Origin: Candidatus Zhuqueibacterota bacterium
Lineage (GTDB): Bacteria > Zhuqueibacterota > Zhuqueibacteria > Oceanimicrobiales > Oceanimicrobiaceae
Length of the DNA stretch: 15,292 nucleotides
NCBI GenBank assembly: GCA_011775825.1
Contig: JAABYK010000651.1
Location: 600-15,891 of the forward strand
Direction of reading: 5' to 3'
The notes beneath the pieces were generated by a model. The model had not been told where the DNA came from and ran no database searches. It was given only the letters and a program-made list of their open reading frames with translations. The stretch's first letter is position 1; each line of letters starts with the position of its first letter. A program made the position numbers and the translations under genes. Below are positions 7,501-15,003 of the stretch, one piece after another.

Positions 7501-10500
7501 ATGTGGGGGAGCGCTGGAGTTACGACGATTGGTTTTATACTGAAAGCGAGCCCCTGACATACTTTCGCGAAGATCTCACGGGAGCGGGCAGTTCGAGTTC
7601 GATCATTGGTACTCAGAGCAACGCAAACGACGCAAGTGGTCGTCGGCCCGATACCGAAGACATCAACGCAAACGGGGTCCTGGATCGAGTTAATTCTTAT
7701 TTCAGCTTTTCGTTCTCCCTGGACTCTACCCACACCGATACAAGTCTGGTGGTCGGAGGCAATCCGGAAAGGGGTTGGCGGCTGTTTCGCATTCCGTTCG
7801 TTACCGACAATCCCGAGTTCTGGGCGGGAAGCGGTCGTCCCTCGGAGACCCAAATCGAATTTGCTCGAATCTGGATAGACAGCCTGGAAACGTCGAACGA
7901 GTCCGAATTCATCAGCGTCGCGGAAGTCAGTCTGGTCGGAAGCGATTGGAAAGAGATCGGCAGCACCAATGACGAGTTCAAGTCCTTGATTGGACTGCAG
8001 GATACCACAGTCGCCGTCACCCAAATCAATACACACGAGGACCCCTTTTACGCCACGACCTTATTGGATATTGGCGTTGAAGGTGAAGAAGATAAAGTTA
8101 CCGGTGTAAGGGCAAGAGAACAGTCGTTGGTCCTCAAGGCCACGGATTTGGCGCCCGAACAAAGTGGAACAGGTCGGAATGCCGGCATTGCCCAGAAGAG
8201 CCTTTTTCAATCGGAGAATTATATCCACTATGAACGGATTAGGATGTTTGTCTATGGACGACCGGAAACTGCGAATGACTTGCATATCCCGAGTGACACG
8301 AGTTCTACTGAGAGCCAACTCGAGTACTTTTTCCGATTTGGTTTGGACGTCAACAACTATTACGAGTATCGATCGCGGATTTACGAGGGTTGGAATGAAG
8401 AAAACCATATGGATGTGAACTTACAAGAACTTACGACTCTCGACAGACGAGACACGTCAAGCGCACAATATAATCCCGCCACGGATACCTACGTGAAATA
8501 CTTGACACCGGATAGCAGCAAAGCGATCAGAGTAAAGGGTAATCCATCTCTTACCAACGTCAAAATGCTGATTTTGGGCATTAAGAATCTGCATTCCACG
8601 CAGCCTTTCAATGGCGAGGTCTGGTTCAACGAACTCCGGTTATCGGATGTTGAACAGGACAGGGGCATGGCCATGCGAGCGCGAACCAACATGAGAATCG
8701 GAAATTTTGCCACCGTAAACGGTGAGATCGAGCGCAGAGACGCGGATTTCCACAACGTGGCGCAACGCTTTGGCAGCGGCAACAACAGTTTCAATACAAA
8801 TCTTAACGCAAACGTCAACCTGGAGAATTTTCTACCGGAATCCTGGGGACTTTCCATGCCATTGAGTGTAAACTTTAGAAACAGTTCAACCACGCCGAAA
8901 TACTTTCCTGGCCGGGACAGGGAAGTCGATGGAAACGTGCCGGATTCAATTAGGACGGTTCGCAGCCAGAACGGCTTCAACATTGCCTTCCGCAGACAGG
9001 CAAAGTCGGATAATTTCTTTCTGAAACATACACTTGACAACCTTTCCTTCAAGCTTGGGCGCTCTGAAAGCCATCTTGCAAGTCCGACCAAGAGGTTCTC
9101 GGACGTAAGTTCATGGACGGGGAATTTGGACTATCGACTTGAATTTGGCCGCAATAATAGTTTTTCGCCTTTTTCCTGGCTTCCGGACTTGCCGTTAATT
9201 GACAAAGTCAAACGCACAAAACTGTATTACACGCCTCAGAATATCTCTTTCCGCGTGAGCGGAAGCAAAACACTCCGGACATCACTGGATAGGAACCAAA
9301 ACGAAGACCAGCAAATCAGAAGAGAGGATTATGTGATCGACCGCAGTGTCAGAACCAGCATGAAAATATTTGAGAGTCTGTCCGTTGACTACAGCCGGAC
9401 GCATAAGGCGGACATGCGTGGCAGTCAACTCAGGCAGATTTTTACAGGCGAGCTTCGGGACATTAACGTCAATCAGTCTTTTACGGCCCGCTATACACCG
9501 CAGCTCTTTAGCTGGTTAAATAACTCGTTCAATTATTCTTCCAATTATACCTTCAACGATAACTTGCAACAACGCAATACCGGCAAAAGTATTCGGACAA
9601 ACAACACGCTATCGGCCGATTTCAACTTTCGATGGAAACAGCTTGTTAAATCGCTTTTTGGCGACGACAACTCGGGCAGAAGGCCACCCAGACGAGGCAG
9701 ACCAGGGAGTAGAGGTCACCCCGATGGCCCGGAAAACCAATTTAACCTATTTCAGGAAAAAGAAGATGATGGTCCATCTTTCAATCCCCTCAGACTGTTG
9801 GGGAGCTTTTTCTCAAATTTCAAAGATATCTCTTTCAATTACTCGCAGCGCGCGGACAACAGTCAATTGGGCGTCCTGGGTTTCCCAAGTGTCAAATACC
9901 AATTTGGTCTCACTGATGACTCCGGTGTTGGATCCGATTCTACCCTGAGTACCTTTCCCCGGAATTTCAGAGAAAGCAATACGCTCCGAGTTAACTCGGG
10001 GATTGCTTTCGGTCGCGCCGTCGATGTCGGATTGACTTTTCAACATAGCGACCAGGAAAATCTCAGTACGCAAATTTCGGGAAGCACTTCTGACAGTTGG
10101 CTAAAATATGGTGGCCTGGATATGCCCTTTCCCGAATGGAATGTCAGGGTCGCGGGCCTGGAAGAGCTGCCCTTATTTAGCAAATTGTTCCAGAGCGTCT
10201 CATTCAGCCATGCCTTTTCAGGCCAGAGGGACATCGTCTGGAACGACAGCACATCGAACGAAACGCAAAGAACGTTCACCACAAATTTCCGGCCGCTTGG
10301 TAAATTGGATCTGAATTTCAAGAATGGCTTCACCGGCAACATTCAAATGAACCGTTCCATTACAGAAGTTAGGACGACCATCGGCGGGAACCAGGGTGCA
10401 CGTATGACCACGAGACAGGACGTTAGTGTTACGGCAAATTATTCCAAGCAATCGGGCTTTCGCCTGCCTATCTGGCCATTCAACAACAAGGAATTGAAGA

Positions 10501-10760
10501 ATTCAATCGACTTCACTTTTACGTTTAACGCCAGCAGTGTGGTTACGGACATCGGTACCAGAGATGGAGAAGAAGTCGAGTTTACGGAAAGCGAACGGAC
10601 CGATCGCTGGTCGTTCCAACCAAGAGTCACCTACTCATTCAGCAACCGCGTGCGTGGCGGCGCCTTTATCGAAATCGGGAAAACCAGCAGCAAACGCGTG
10701 GGCAATACCTCGGTTAAAGAATTTGGCCTCGACATCAATGTTTCAATTCGCGGGAAATGA
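4539..10760 (+). CDS. sprA: SprA-like outer-membrane translocon of type 9 secretion
   Basis: SprA is the very large outer-membrane beta-barrel through which type 9 secretion substrates leave the cell. This homologue has 2,073 residues, somewhat shorter than the roughly 2,300-2,500 typical of Bacteroidota. Seen: a signal peptide (residues 1 to about 34, with hydrophobic YTFLVCLAILNGIA); a first SprA N-type region with GGINLDIPVRIKSKAFQKIF, VTVNVDQDSERAFDFENNV and EDEIIQKVEAGNISLSLPGT; aspartate-rich EF-hand-like loops (about 524-547, 921-950, 980-991, 1038-1049); the hallmark AYIDDFEGAKKSVNLGVLRR (about 781-800); and many beta-strand repeats ending in EFGLDINVSIRGK. An Arg/Pro/Gly-rich stretch (about 1708-1735) interrupts the barrel part. 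The ATG at 4539 is chosen over an in-frame TTG at 4503 because it places the signal peptide at the N-terminus; its ribosome site is weak. No other type 9 genes are nearby, so secretion function is inferred. Confidence 0.93.
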   Translation: MILKALTSKSIYTFLVCLAILNGIAQRSVCAKSASARPVAFNLNVTKKPNDLLVKKKQNSVLSLHGYIPGSRTKLYSNVEREIEIESLDSFVMIRERVAEAEIRPPVALTLPQYQEMLQEEKMRSYWSDHFASHLTDRQQNDRGAGGINLDIPVRIKSKAFQKIFGGNKVGLTVNGNIRIQAGLRNENRSEVRTALAQGANTTFKMQQTQRFSVTGKIGDKVTVNVDQDSERAFDFENNVRINYQGYEDEIIQKVEAGNISLSLPGTRYVTFSGKNAGLFGIKSQMKLGDLDVTTIASQEKGESQRITLSGGAEEGAKKNKIYPYVRYTYFFLDTLYRENYKHFDSQGIHIAVPEQDRIENIEVYKAANGYETEFPDENIRAWATFNASPEDTVGEPEQGFSDEGFFIRLEKDEYYLEPNLGFIRMNNRVSDNEILAVTYTTAGGDTVGREFENVGIFKLIKPQNPLPTDATWDLEWKHVYSLGGRNIDPEGFDVKIYSRTSGEPDQEVNSATGEKWVTIFGLDTKDQDGNTQNPDGLIDTDGTAVDFINGELHFPDLQPFAPEGYFQAGALKKPDLGNRSAEAIYNSVVDAEINLVDENFIIEVTTKNRSTEFNLGFNVIEGSEVVSLDGQELQQGRDYTIDYFTGTLTILDERASNPSSKLDISYERNQLFQLEKKTILGMRAEYKLGRDSFLGSTLLYLNESTLDRKVRVGRGPIQNLVWDVNTRLNFNPNFLGKAFDFLPLLRAKGESTLNFEGEIAQVLPTPNTLNSPKTGDNRGVAYIDDFEGAKKSVNLGVLRRNWTRASQPADSRHTPANMMSYIWFNPFQQVHVNDIYPNREVNPNVPNRVHVLTFRLFPDPNLHNPDNPAQPDLNSWAGVQRALSPGLFDQSQTKFIEVMVNGFEGRVHIDLGGISEDVISNGILDTEDQRVGGIRNDILDAGEDLGLDGIDLPDPPTFNFPKDNFINKHKDQIPYDFWDTNGNDTLDVGERWSYDDWFYTESEPLTYFREDLTGAGSSSSIIGTQSNANDASGRRPDTEDINANGVLDRVNSYFSFSFSLDSTHTDTSLVVGGNPERGWRLFRIPFVTDNPEFWAGSGRPSETQIEFARIWIDSLETSNESEFISVAEVSLVGSDWKEIGSTNDEFKSLIGLQDTTVAVTQINTHEDPFYATTLLDIGVEGEEDKVTGVRAREQSLVLKATDLAPEQSGTGRNAGIAQKSLFQSENYIHYERIRMFVYGRPETANDLHIPSDTSSTESQLEYFFRFGLDVNNYYEYRSRIYEGWNEENHMDVNLQELTTLDRRDTSSAQYNPATDTYVKYLTPDSSKAIRVKGNPSLTNVKMLILGIKNLHSTQPFNGEVWFNELRLSDVEQDRGMAMRARTNMRIGNFATVNGEIERRDADFHNVAQRFGSGNNSFNTNLNANVNLENFLPESWGLSMPLSVNFRNSSTTPKYFPGRDREVDGNVPDSIRTVRSQNGFNIAFRRQAKSDNFFLKHTLDNLSFKLGRSESHLASPTKRFSDVSSWTGNLDYRLEFGRNNSFSPFSWLPDLPLIDKVKRTKLYYTPQNISFRVSGSKTLRTSLDRNQNEDQQIRREDYVIDRSVRTSMKIFESLSVDYSRTHKADMRGSQLRQIFTGELRDINVNQSFTARYTPQLFSWLNNSFNYSSNYTFNDNLQQRNTGKSIRTNNTLSADFNFRWKQLVKSLFGDDNSGRRPPRRGRPGSRGHPDGPENQFNLFQEKEDDGPSFNPLRLLGSFFSNFKDISFNYSQRADNSQLGVLGFPSVKYQFGLTDDSGVGSDSTLSTFPRNFRESNTLRVNSGIAFGRAVDVGLTFQHSDQENLSTQISGSTSDSWLKYGGLDMPFPEWNVRVAGLEELPLFSKLFQSVSFSHAFSGQRDIVWNDSTSNETQRTFTTNFRPLGKLDLNFKNGFTGNIQMNRSITEVRTTIGGNQGARMTTRQDVSVTANYSKQSGFRLPIWPFNNKELKNSIDFTFTFNASSVVTDIGTRDGEEVEFTESERTDRWSFQPRVTYSFSNRVRGGAFIEIGKTSSKRVGNTSVKEFGLDINVSIRGK

Positions 10761-10841
10761 AACAACACCCTTATTTAGGTTCGTTTAGAGTTTTCTTAGT
10801 TCGACTTGCTCGTTTTAGCCCCTTTTGTAAGCGAAACTGGC

Positions 10842-11165
10842 TCACAGAAGTTTGGCCAATGAGTAATAATAAAACATCTTCATCAACCTTAGCTTTGGCC
10901 GGAACGTGGCGCCCTCTCGCCCCATGTAGGCACGGGCGCGTTTCACTTCTAACGAAGCGGGTATAGACGGCTCATCGGGATTCCCTGTGCTTGCTGCATG
11001 CCACTCCAAAACACCGTTTTCCTGGGAATCAAACCCGTGTATCCGCTGATAGGAAATCAAATCCGGCCTTACATAGCCATTACTGCGTTTTGGATGACAA
11101 CATGACAGGATGCCAGCATACAAAAACAGGCTGATGGCAAGAATCTTGTTGATTCGATAATTCAC
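10842..11165 (-). CDS. Small predicted lipoprotein of unknown function
   Basis: A 107-residue frame with a plausible lipoprotein signal: basic MNYRINK, hydrophobic ILAISLFLYAG, then lipobox ILSC with the acylated cysteine at residue 22 (a second Cys follows). The mature part is hydrophilic, without a motif I recognise, and ends in an aromatic, basic stretch (LRLMKMFYYYSLAKLL). The start is GTG; AGGAG lies only two bases upstream, closer than usual, which weakens the start. A promoter candidate lies upstream. It converges on sprA with an 81-bp gap and diverges from the 131-residue gene. It could be an outer- or inner-membrane-anchored lipoprotein. Because it is short, unrecognised and has a cramped ribosome site, it could also be a chance frame. 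Confidence 0.5.
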   Translation of the reverse strand: MNYRINKILAISLFLYAGILSCCHPKRSNGYVRPDLISYQRIHGFDSQENGVLEWHAASTGNPDEPSIPASLEVKRARAYMGREGATFRPKLRLMKMFYYYSLAKLL

Positions 11166-11199
11166 ATCTCCTACTCGAAGAATATCGGCGGGCCGTTTT

Positions 11200-11228
11200 A
11201 AAATAAACTAAATGACCTTAAAATGCAA
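11200..11228 (-). promoter_or_regulatory. Promoter candidate for the small lipoprotein
   Basis: On the minus strand TTGCAT (11228-11223) and TATTTT (11205-11200) are 17 bases apart, a weak-to-moderate sigma-70 match. The start point would lie about 30 bases before the GTG at 11165. A perfect palindrome ATCAATTGAT (11232-11241) sits just upstream and might bind a regulator. Confidence 0.3.
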
Positions 11229-11291
11229 TGGATCAATTGATATTAACGTTGACCTTCTATTTTTGAATATGAGAAAGCAAAGAAAGTCCCT

Positions 11292-11320
11292 TTGTCTTTC
11301 GCTAAAATTTTTTTTATATT
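11292..11320 (+). promoter_or_regulatory. Sigma-70-like promoter candidate for the 131-residue gene
   Basis: TTGTCT (11292-11297) and TATATT (11315-11320) have a 17-base spacer containing a T-run. A second overlapping TATATT follows at 11320-11325. The start site would fall near 11330, giving an untranslated leader of roughly 95 bases before the ATG at 11425. Confidence 0.5.
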
Positions 11321-11424
11321 ATATTGTGTCGAAGTTAAATGGCTTGGGGAGAAATTGTGGTCTTAACTTCGATTTTTACGAATCTTAAAGAATGCTGTCA
11401 ATCAGTAATGAAGGTGGGATAGTC

Positions 11425-11820
11425 ATGAAAAATCTGTTCAACAATCTTCTCAATAAAGACACCGGTCAAAATGACAATCGCATGACGGTTGAGGAACTCA
11501 CTTCCCGATTTCCGGAAATACCCAAGGATTTGTACAAAGAACCTGTGTTGAGGGAGTATGCGGCCACATTTGGAAACCTGTTACGGCAAGCTCAGGATCC
11601 AAGTGCTTGCTCCCAGCAATATTCGGTGGGCAACCATTTCTATCTCAAGCTCATCGGACCGATGAAAATCTACATGTACGGTCTGTCAACCAAAGACAAG
11701 GTTCTCCAGCAACTGCAAGAAATGCTTAAGAAATATGCTGCCGATCCCGAAGGCTTTATCGAAACTCTACTACCAAAAGATATAGCGGAAAGAGAAGTGA
11801 AGGGACCGGGATGTGAGTAA
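11425..11820 (+). CDS. Conserved-looking hypothetical protein, 131 residues
   Basis: I do not recognise this protein. It is soluble-looking and charged, with no signal peptide or membrane segment. Likely helices occur around residues 20-55 (MTVEELTSRFPEIPKDLYKE followed by REYAATFGNLLRQAQ), then a beta-like stretch NHFYLKLIGPMKIYMYGL (about 70-87), then helices (about 90-122, VLQQLQEMLKKYAADPEGFI), ending GPGCE with a cysteine next to the C-terminus. The ATG at 11425 is chosen over one at 11392 because AAGGTGGG lies six bases upstream of it. A good promoter candidate lies about 105-133 bases upstream. It stands alone, diverging from the lipoprotein and converging on the large membrane protein, so the context gives no function. 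Normal codon structure and good start signals support a real gene. Confidence 0.75.
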   Translation: MKNLFNNLLNKDTGQNDNRMTVEELTSRFPEIPKDLYKEPVLREYAATFGNLLRQAQDPSACSQQYSVGNHFYLKLIGPMKIYMYGLSTKDKVLQQLQEMLKKYAADPEGFIETLLPKDIAEREVKGPGCE

Positions 11821-11850
11821 CAGTAGATTCATCGGACACCAAGCAAAGAC

Positions 11851-11891
11851 GGGCTATTTGAGATAGACCATTTTGCCTATTTGAAAAGCCC
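11851..11891. terminator. Long imperfect hairpin between convergent genes
   Basis: The arms 11851-11866 (starting GGGCT, ending GATAG) and 11877-11891 (starting CTATT, ending AGCCC) pair over about 14 positions with one mismatch, one bulge and a few G-U pairs, around a 10-base loop. The hairpin sits in the 110-bp gap between two converging genes, the expected place for a bidirectional terminator. No run of six or more T follows on either strand, so it is not a canonical intrinsic terminator. Confidence 0.4.
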
Positions 11892-11930
11892 TGCAACAGC
11901 CATTTAAAGCGCAACGGTTGATTAGAAAAT

Positions 11931-14438
11931 TTATGAACCCGCGCTACTCCTGAATTCATAATATTCTCGAAAACTGTTTTGCAAATGGCCGGTCTTGAAA
12001 TAATTGATGCACCCCTTGAAGAACAGTCGCGATCCTTTGACAAGTTGATTGAGGCTGGATTCGTCCATGTCTTGAACCAGATTCGATAACTGCTCGAAAT
12101 CCGTGTTTTCAAAATTTTCGACCAGGTACTGAAGATTTTTGGCGCGATACCCACCCTCCCACTTCTTGGAATTCTTCCATTGGCGCATGTAAGCAAATTC
12201 CAAATACGGTCGATCGAACGAGTTGATTCGGGTTTCCGGGTCAACCTTATCATCGTACGGTCCCATATAAGACGACAATATCGCAATTGAATCCGTAATC
12301 TTAAACAGCCCAAGATCGCGCTTGATCTCCGGATTCGAGAAGACTTTGTCCATATGAGATTTGTCCAGGAACATCGGTTTTTCCGAAGCGAGCATGAAGA
12401 TGTCGGTCGGATAGAAGTAAAATAACGAAACGTGTTTGAACGATTTCTTCAACGTGTTCAAAATGACCTTCAAAGCTTTGTGCGGTGTAATAATGGGAAG
12501 CCACTGGATGAACACACCGTCTTCTTTCAGGCGTTTTTTGCTCAACTCGTAAAAATCCGTCGATAGCATGATAGTGTTGCCGCTGTATAAGGTCCCGAGC
12601 TTGCCATCCGATGAAATGAGGTCATACTTTTTGTCGTGGTACACGAGATGGGCATAAATATCGTTGTGGATCAAGTCGATTTTGTCGTTTTCAAATATGT
12701 TGTAATTAAAATTTGTGAAATAACGCGACGCGGGAAACACTGGCTTAATCAGTTCCACGCAATCGATTTTTTCGACGCTTTCATGCAGCCCCATGCTGCC
12801 CACGCTGATTCCGCTGGCCAATCCGACTGCCAGCACATCCTTGATATCCGACCTCACAAAAAATGGCAGATGCGCGATGAGTTTTTCTTTCTTGTGTAAG
12901 GTCTGATGCGTTGACGCAATGATGTTGCCATCAATGCTCATGAAACGCCCGGTGTTGCGATTAAATACTTTGACCGTGGCCATCAGTCCTTCCTTGTAAA
13001 AAAGCACCCGGTCTCCTTCTTTTTCGCCGCGGCCAAACAAGTACTGCCCGTCGAACGAGAGTAGATAGACAAATACAAAAACAGCAGAGGCCGTGACCAA
13101 CGTGGGTTGAATTCGCAACCTCGATTTAAAAACGAAGATTACGCCTAAAAGCAAATTGATGACCGAAATCAGGATGATGCTGGTCTTGATGCCGAAGGCC
13201 GGCAGCAGAAAGATTCCCGCAGCCAACGAGCCGCCTATGCCTCCGATTGTATTGGCGGCAAAGATAGAGCTCACGGTCTTTCCGGCTGGTCTCGGATTCT
13301 TCTCAAAAAACAGCTCATTAATGACCGGAAACAGGATCCCCATGAGCAGAGTGGGCACTAAGAACATCATCGAACAGATCAGACAATAAACCAAGATGGC
13401 CCAGTGCCAACTATAAGAATAATCATACATGATTTCGACGACATTATTTTGAAAAAAATCTGAGTATGAAAAACTGTAAAGCAGGTAGATGGTAAAGATG
13501 GCATAAAGACCCAAAATAGTTTGAAAAAGGCCAAAGAAATAATGCAGGTCTTTCTTGCTTTTGAAAACCCGCTCAGCGATGCGGCTGCCGATAGCAATGC
13601 CGAGAAGAAACACAAACAAGATGACGGTAAAGCTGTATGTGCTGTTGTGGATCAGAAACTTCAGACCTCGCGTCCAGATGATTTCGTAGGAAAGAGCGGC
13701 AAATCCTGCTAAACCAGCCGCAGCCAGATAAAGGACGCGGTTGGGCGCTGCGGTTGCGGGCTGTTTTTTCTTCTTGTCTTTGGGCTTCTTAGTTTGTGGT
13801 TCCGGAGTTTCCTCAGCAATGACAGGTGACTTTTGCAAAGCCAGGAGCACGATGACCCCAATCCCGATATTGAGACATGCCGTCGCAATGAGTCCGTTAT
13901 GAATCCCCAAATGCTCGATAAGATAGAATCCGGCCACCAGCACTCCGATGGCGCCGCCAACGGTGTTAACCGCGTAAAATAAGCTGATGTTGTCGCCAAA
14001 GAGCTTTTTATTTTTGGTGAAATAATGGACGGCCAGAGGCAGTGTGGCGCCCATGGCGCTGGTGGGAAGAGCGATCAGAACGAGGGTCACCAGAAATTTG
14101 CCAAGCAAATGCAGAATCTCAATGCCACTTAGAAGGGAGTACAGCCCTTTGAAAATGGCTTCGGGAATACCGAACAAAAAAAGCAGGAGCAAAGCATACG
14201 CTCCAATGGCGATTTCCAGAATCGCATACCATTGCAGCGGATTTCGCAACTTAACAATATAACGACCGATGAGCCAGGATCCAAAAAAGAGGCCAAACAT
14301 GAAACTTGCCACAATCATGCTGATAGCAAGGTAGGTGTTTCCCAACACGAAAGAGAATAATCTCGTCCATAGAATTTGGTACATCAGGCCACAAAGACCC
14401 GAGAGAAAAAACAACAATGAAAACAACTTCTTATTCAT
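11931..14438 (-). CDS. Fused transporter-like and spermidine-synthase-like membrane protein
   Basis: An 835-residue inner-membrane protein. Residues 1 to about 470 carry about 13 hydrophobic segments in two homologous halves: LSGLCGLMYQILWTRLF near the start is echoed by LAGFAALSYEIIWTRGLKF near 245, and AVNTVGGAIGVLVAG by AANTIGGIGGSLAAG. A basic linker (KKPKDKKKKQ) separates the halves. A Rossmann-type aminopropyltransferase-like domain follows: nucleotide-loop motif VLAVGLASGISVGSMGL (about 533), acidic CVEL (about 559) and YDLISSDGKLGTLYSGN (about 607-622), where relatives usually have SDPxNPW. A helical tail with no assigned role ends the protein. This is the fused MFS/spermidine-synthase architecture, for which polyamine synthesis is unproven; a modification coupled to transport is possible. 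The ATG at 14438 has only weak TAAG upstream. It is probably transcribed alone. Confidence 0.88.
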   Translation of the reverse strand: MNKKLFSLLFFLSGLCGLMYQILWTRLFSFVLGNTYLAISMIVASFMFGLFFGSWLIGRYIVKLRNPLQWYAILEIAIGAYALLLLFLFGIPEAIFKGLYSLLSGIEILHLLGKFLVTLVLIALPTSAMGATLPLAVHYFTKNKKLFGDNISLFYAVNTVGGAIGVLVAGFYLIEHLGIHNGLIATACLNIGIGVIVLLALQKSPVIAEETPEPQTKKPKDKKKKQPATAAPNRVLYLAAAGLAGFAALSYEIIWTRGLKFLIHNSTYSFTVILFVFLLGIAIGSRIAERVFKSKKDLHYFFGLFQTILGLYAIFTIYLLYSFSYSDFFQNNVVEIMYDYSYSWHWAILVYCLICSMMFLVPTLLMGILFPVINELFFEKNPRPAGKTVSSIFAANTIGGIGGSLAAGIFLLPAFGIKTSIILISVINLLLGVIFVFKSRLRIQPTLVTASAVFVFVYLLSFDGQYLFGRGEKEGDRVLFYKEGLMATVKVFNRNTGRFMSIDGNIIASTHQTLHKKEKLIAHLPFFVRSDIKDVLAVGLASGISVGSMGLHESVEKIDCVELIKPVFPASRYFTNFNYNIFENDKIDLIHNDIYAHLVYHDKKYDLISSDGKLGTLYSGNTIMLSTDFYELSKKRLKEDGVFIQWLPIITPHKALKVILNTLKKSFKHVSLFYFYPTDIFMLASEKPMFLDKSHMDKVFSNPEIKRDLGLFKITDSIAILSSYMGPYDDKVDPETRINSFDRPYLEFAYMRQWKNSKKWEGGYRAKNLQYLVENFENTDFEQLSNLVQDMDESSLNQLVKGSRLFFKGCINYFKTGHLQNSFREYYEFRSSAGS

Positions 14439-14461
14439 AACTTACATCATATCTGCTTAGA

Positions 14462-14490
14462 AATACAACTTATGGCTTGTAATTAATCAA
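14462..14490 (-). promoter_or_regulatory. Promoter candidate for the fused membrane protein
   Basis: On the minus strand TTGATT (14490-14485) and TGTATT (14467-14462) have a 17-base spacer, each matching 4 of 6 consensus positions. The leader would be about 15-20 bases. An alternative, TTGCAA with TACTTT further upstream, is also possible. Confidence 0.3.
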
Positions 14491-14620
14491 AAAAAGTAAC
14501 CGATTTGTAACTAAATTGCAAGGACTTTCTGAGAGGAGACGAAGGAAGGGTTAAAATGAAAGTGTTTAAAGCCGTGCTAATTGAACCTATTCGAAATTTG
14601 CCACCGGACGCCTTTTCTTT

Positions 14621-14660
14621 TGGACACAGATTGACGCTGATGACGCAGATTTTGGATTTT
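14621..14660 (+). repeat. Dispersed GGACACAGATT repeat, copy A
   Basis: The sequence reads TGGACACAGATT, then GACGCTGAT, GACGCAGAT and a T-rich end. It is related to copy B on the other strand but lacks B's module TTCACTGATT. The units resemble one another (CACGCTGATT type), giving a period of about 10 bases. Repeats of this kind are familiar from intergenic regions of many environmental bacteria; their role is unknown. Confidence 0.6.
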
Positions 14661-14723
14661 ACTCGCTCAAATTAACACTGCAGCAAAAGATCTGTCAGGG
14701 CATTGTTGGGAAGAATCTTATAT

Positions 14724-14753
14724 GTCAAAATGATTAGAGTCAAAATCATTGGA
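14724..14753. repeat. 15-bp imperfect tandem repeat
   Basis: GTCAAAATGATTAGA (14724-14738) is followed directly by GTCAAAATCATTGGA (14739-14753), identical at 13 of 15 positions. It lies between the two inverted GGACACAGATT repeats and belongs to a different repeat type. Confidence 0.6.
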
Positions 14754-15003
14754 TTACATGGCCATCGCATTCTTACTTTGATGATTTTAAGAGTCTGTGA
14801 ACCGGAATTTTGACTGAATTATTTTGCCAATCTTTTGAAGTTGGCCGGGAGTTGGCTGTAGCAAATAGACTGCAAAGCGAGTTTAATTTGGCAGAATGAT
14901 TGACCGACAGAATAATATAATTTTGGTGGACTTGCGCAAGATCGTTTTGCTCTATTTCACCATGCATCAAGCAGAGAAAATACGAAGTTTCGCTGGAGTG
15001 TTG

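Noticed and set aside
7497..8036. 179-codon minus-strand open frame opposite sprA
   Set aside because: It lies wholly antisense to a strongly supported sprA segment, has no recognisable domain, and is a by-product of sprA codon use.
8489..9091. 200-codon minus-strand open frame opposite sprA
   Set aside because: Antisense shadow of sprA with low-complexity Arg/Ser/Leu composition and no start signals.
11756..12313. 185-codon minus-strand frame overlapping the end of the fused membrane protein
   Set aside because: Out-of-frame shadow of the 835-residue gene; no start signal or domain.
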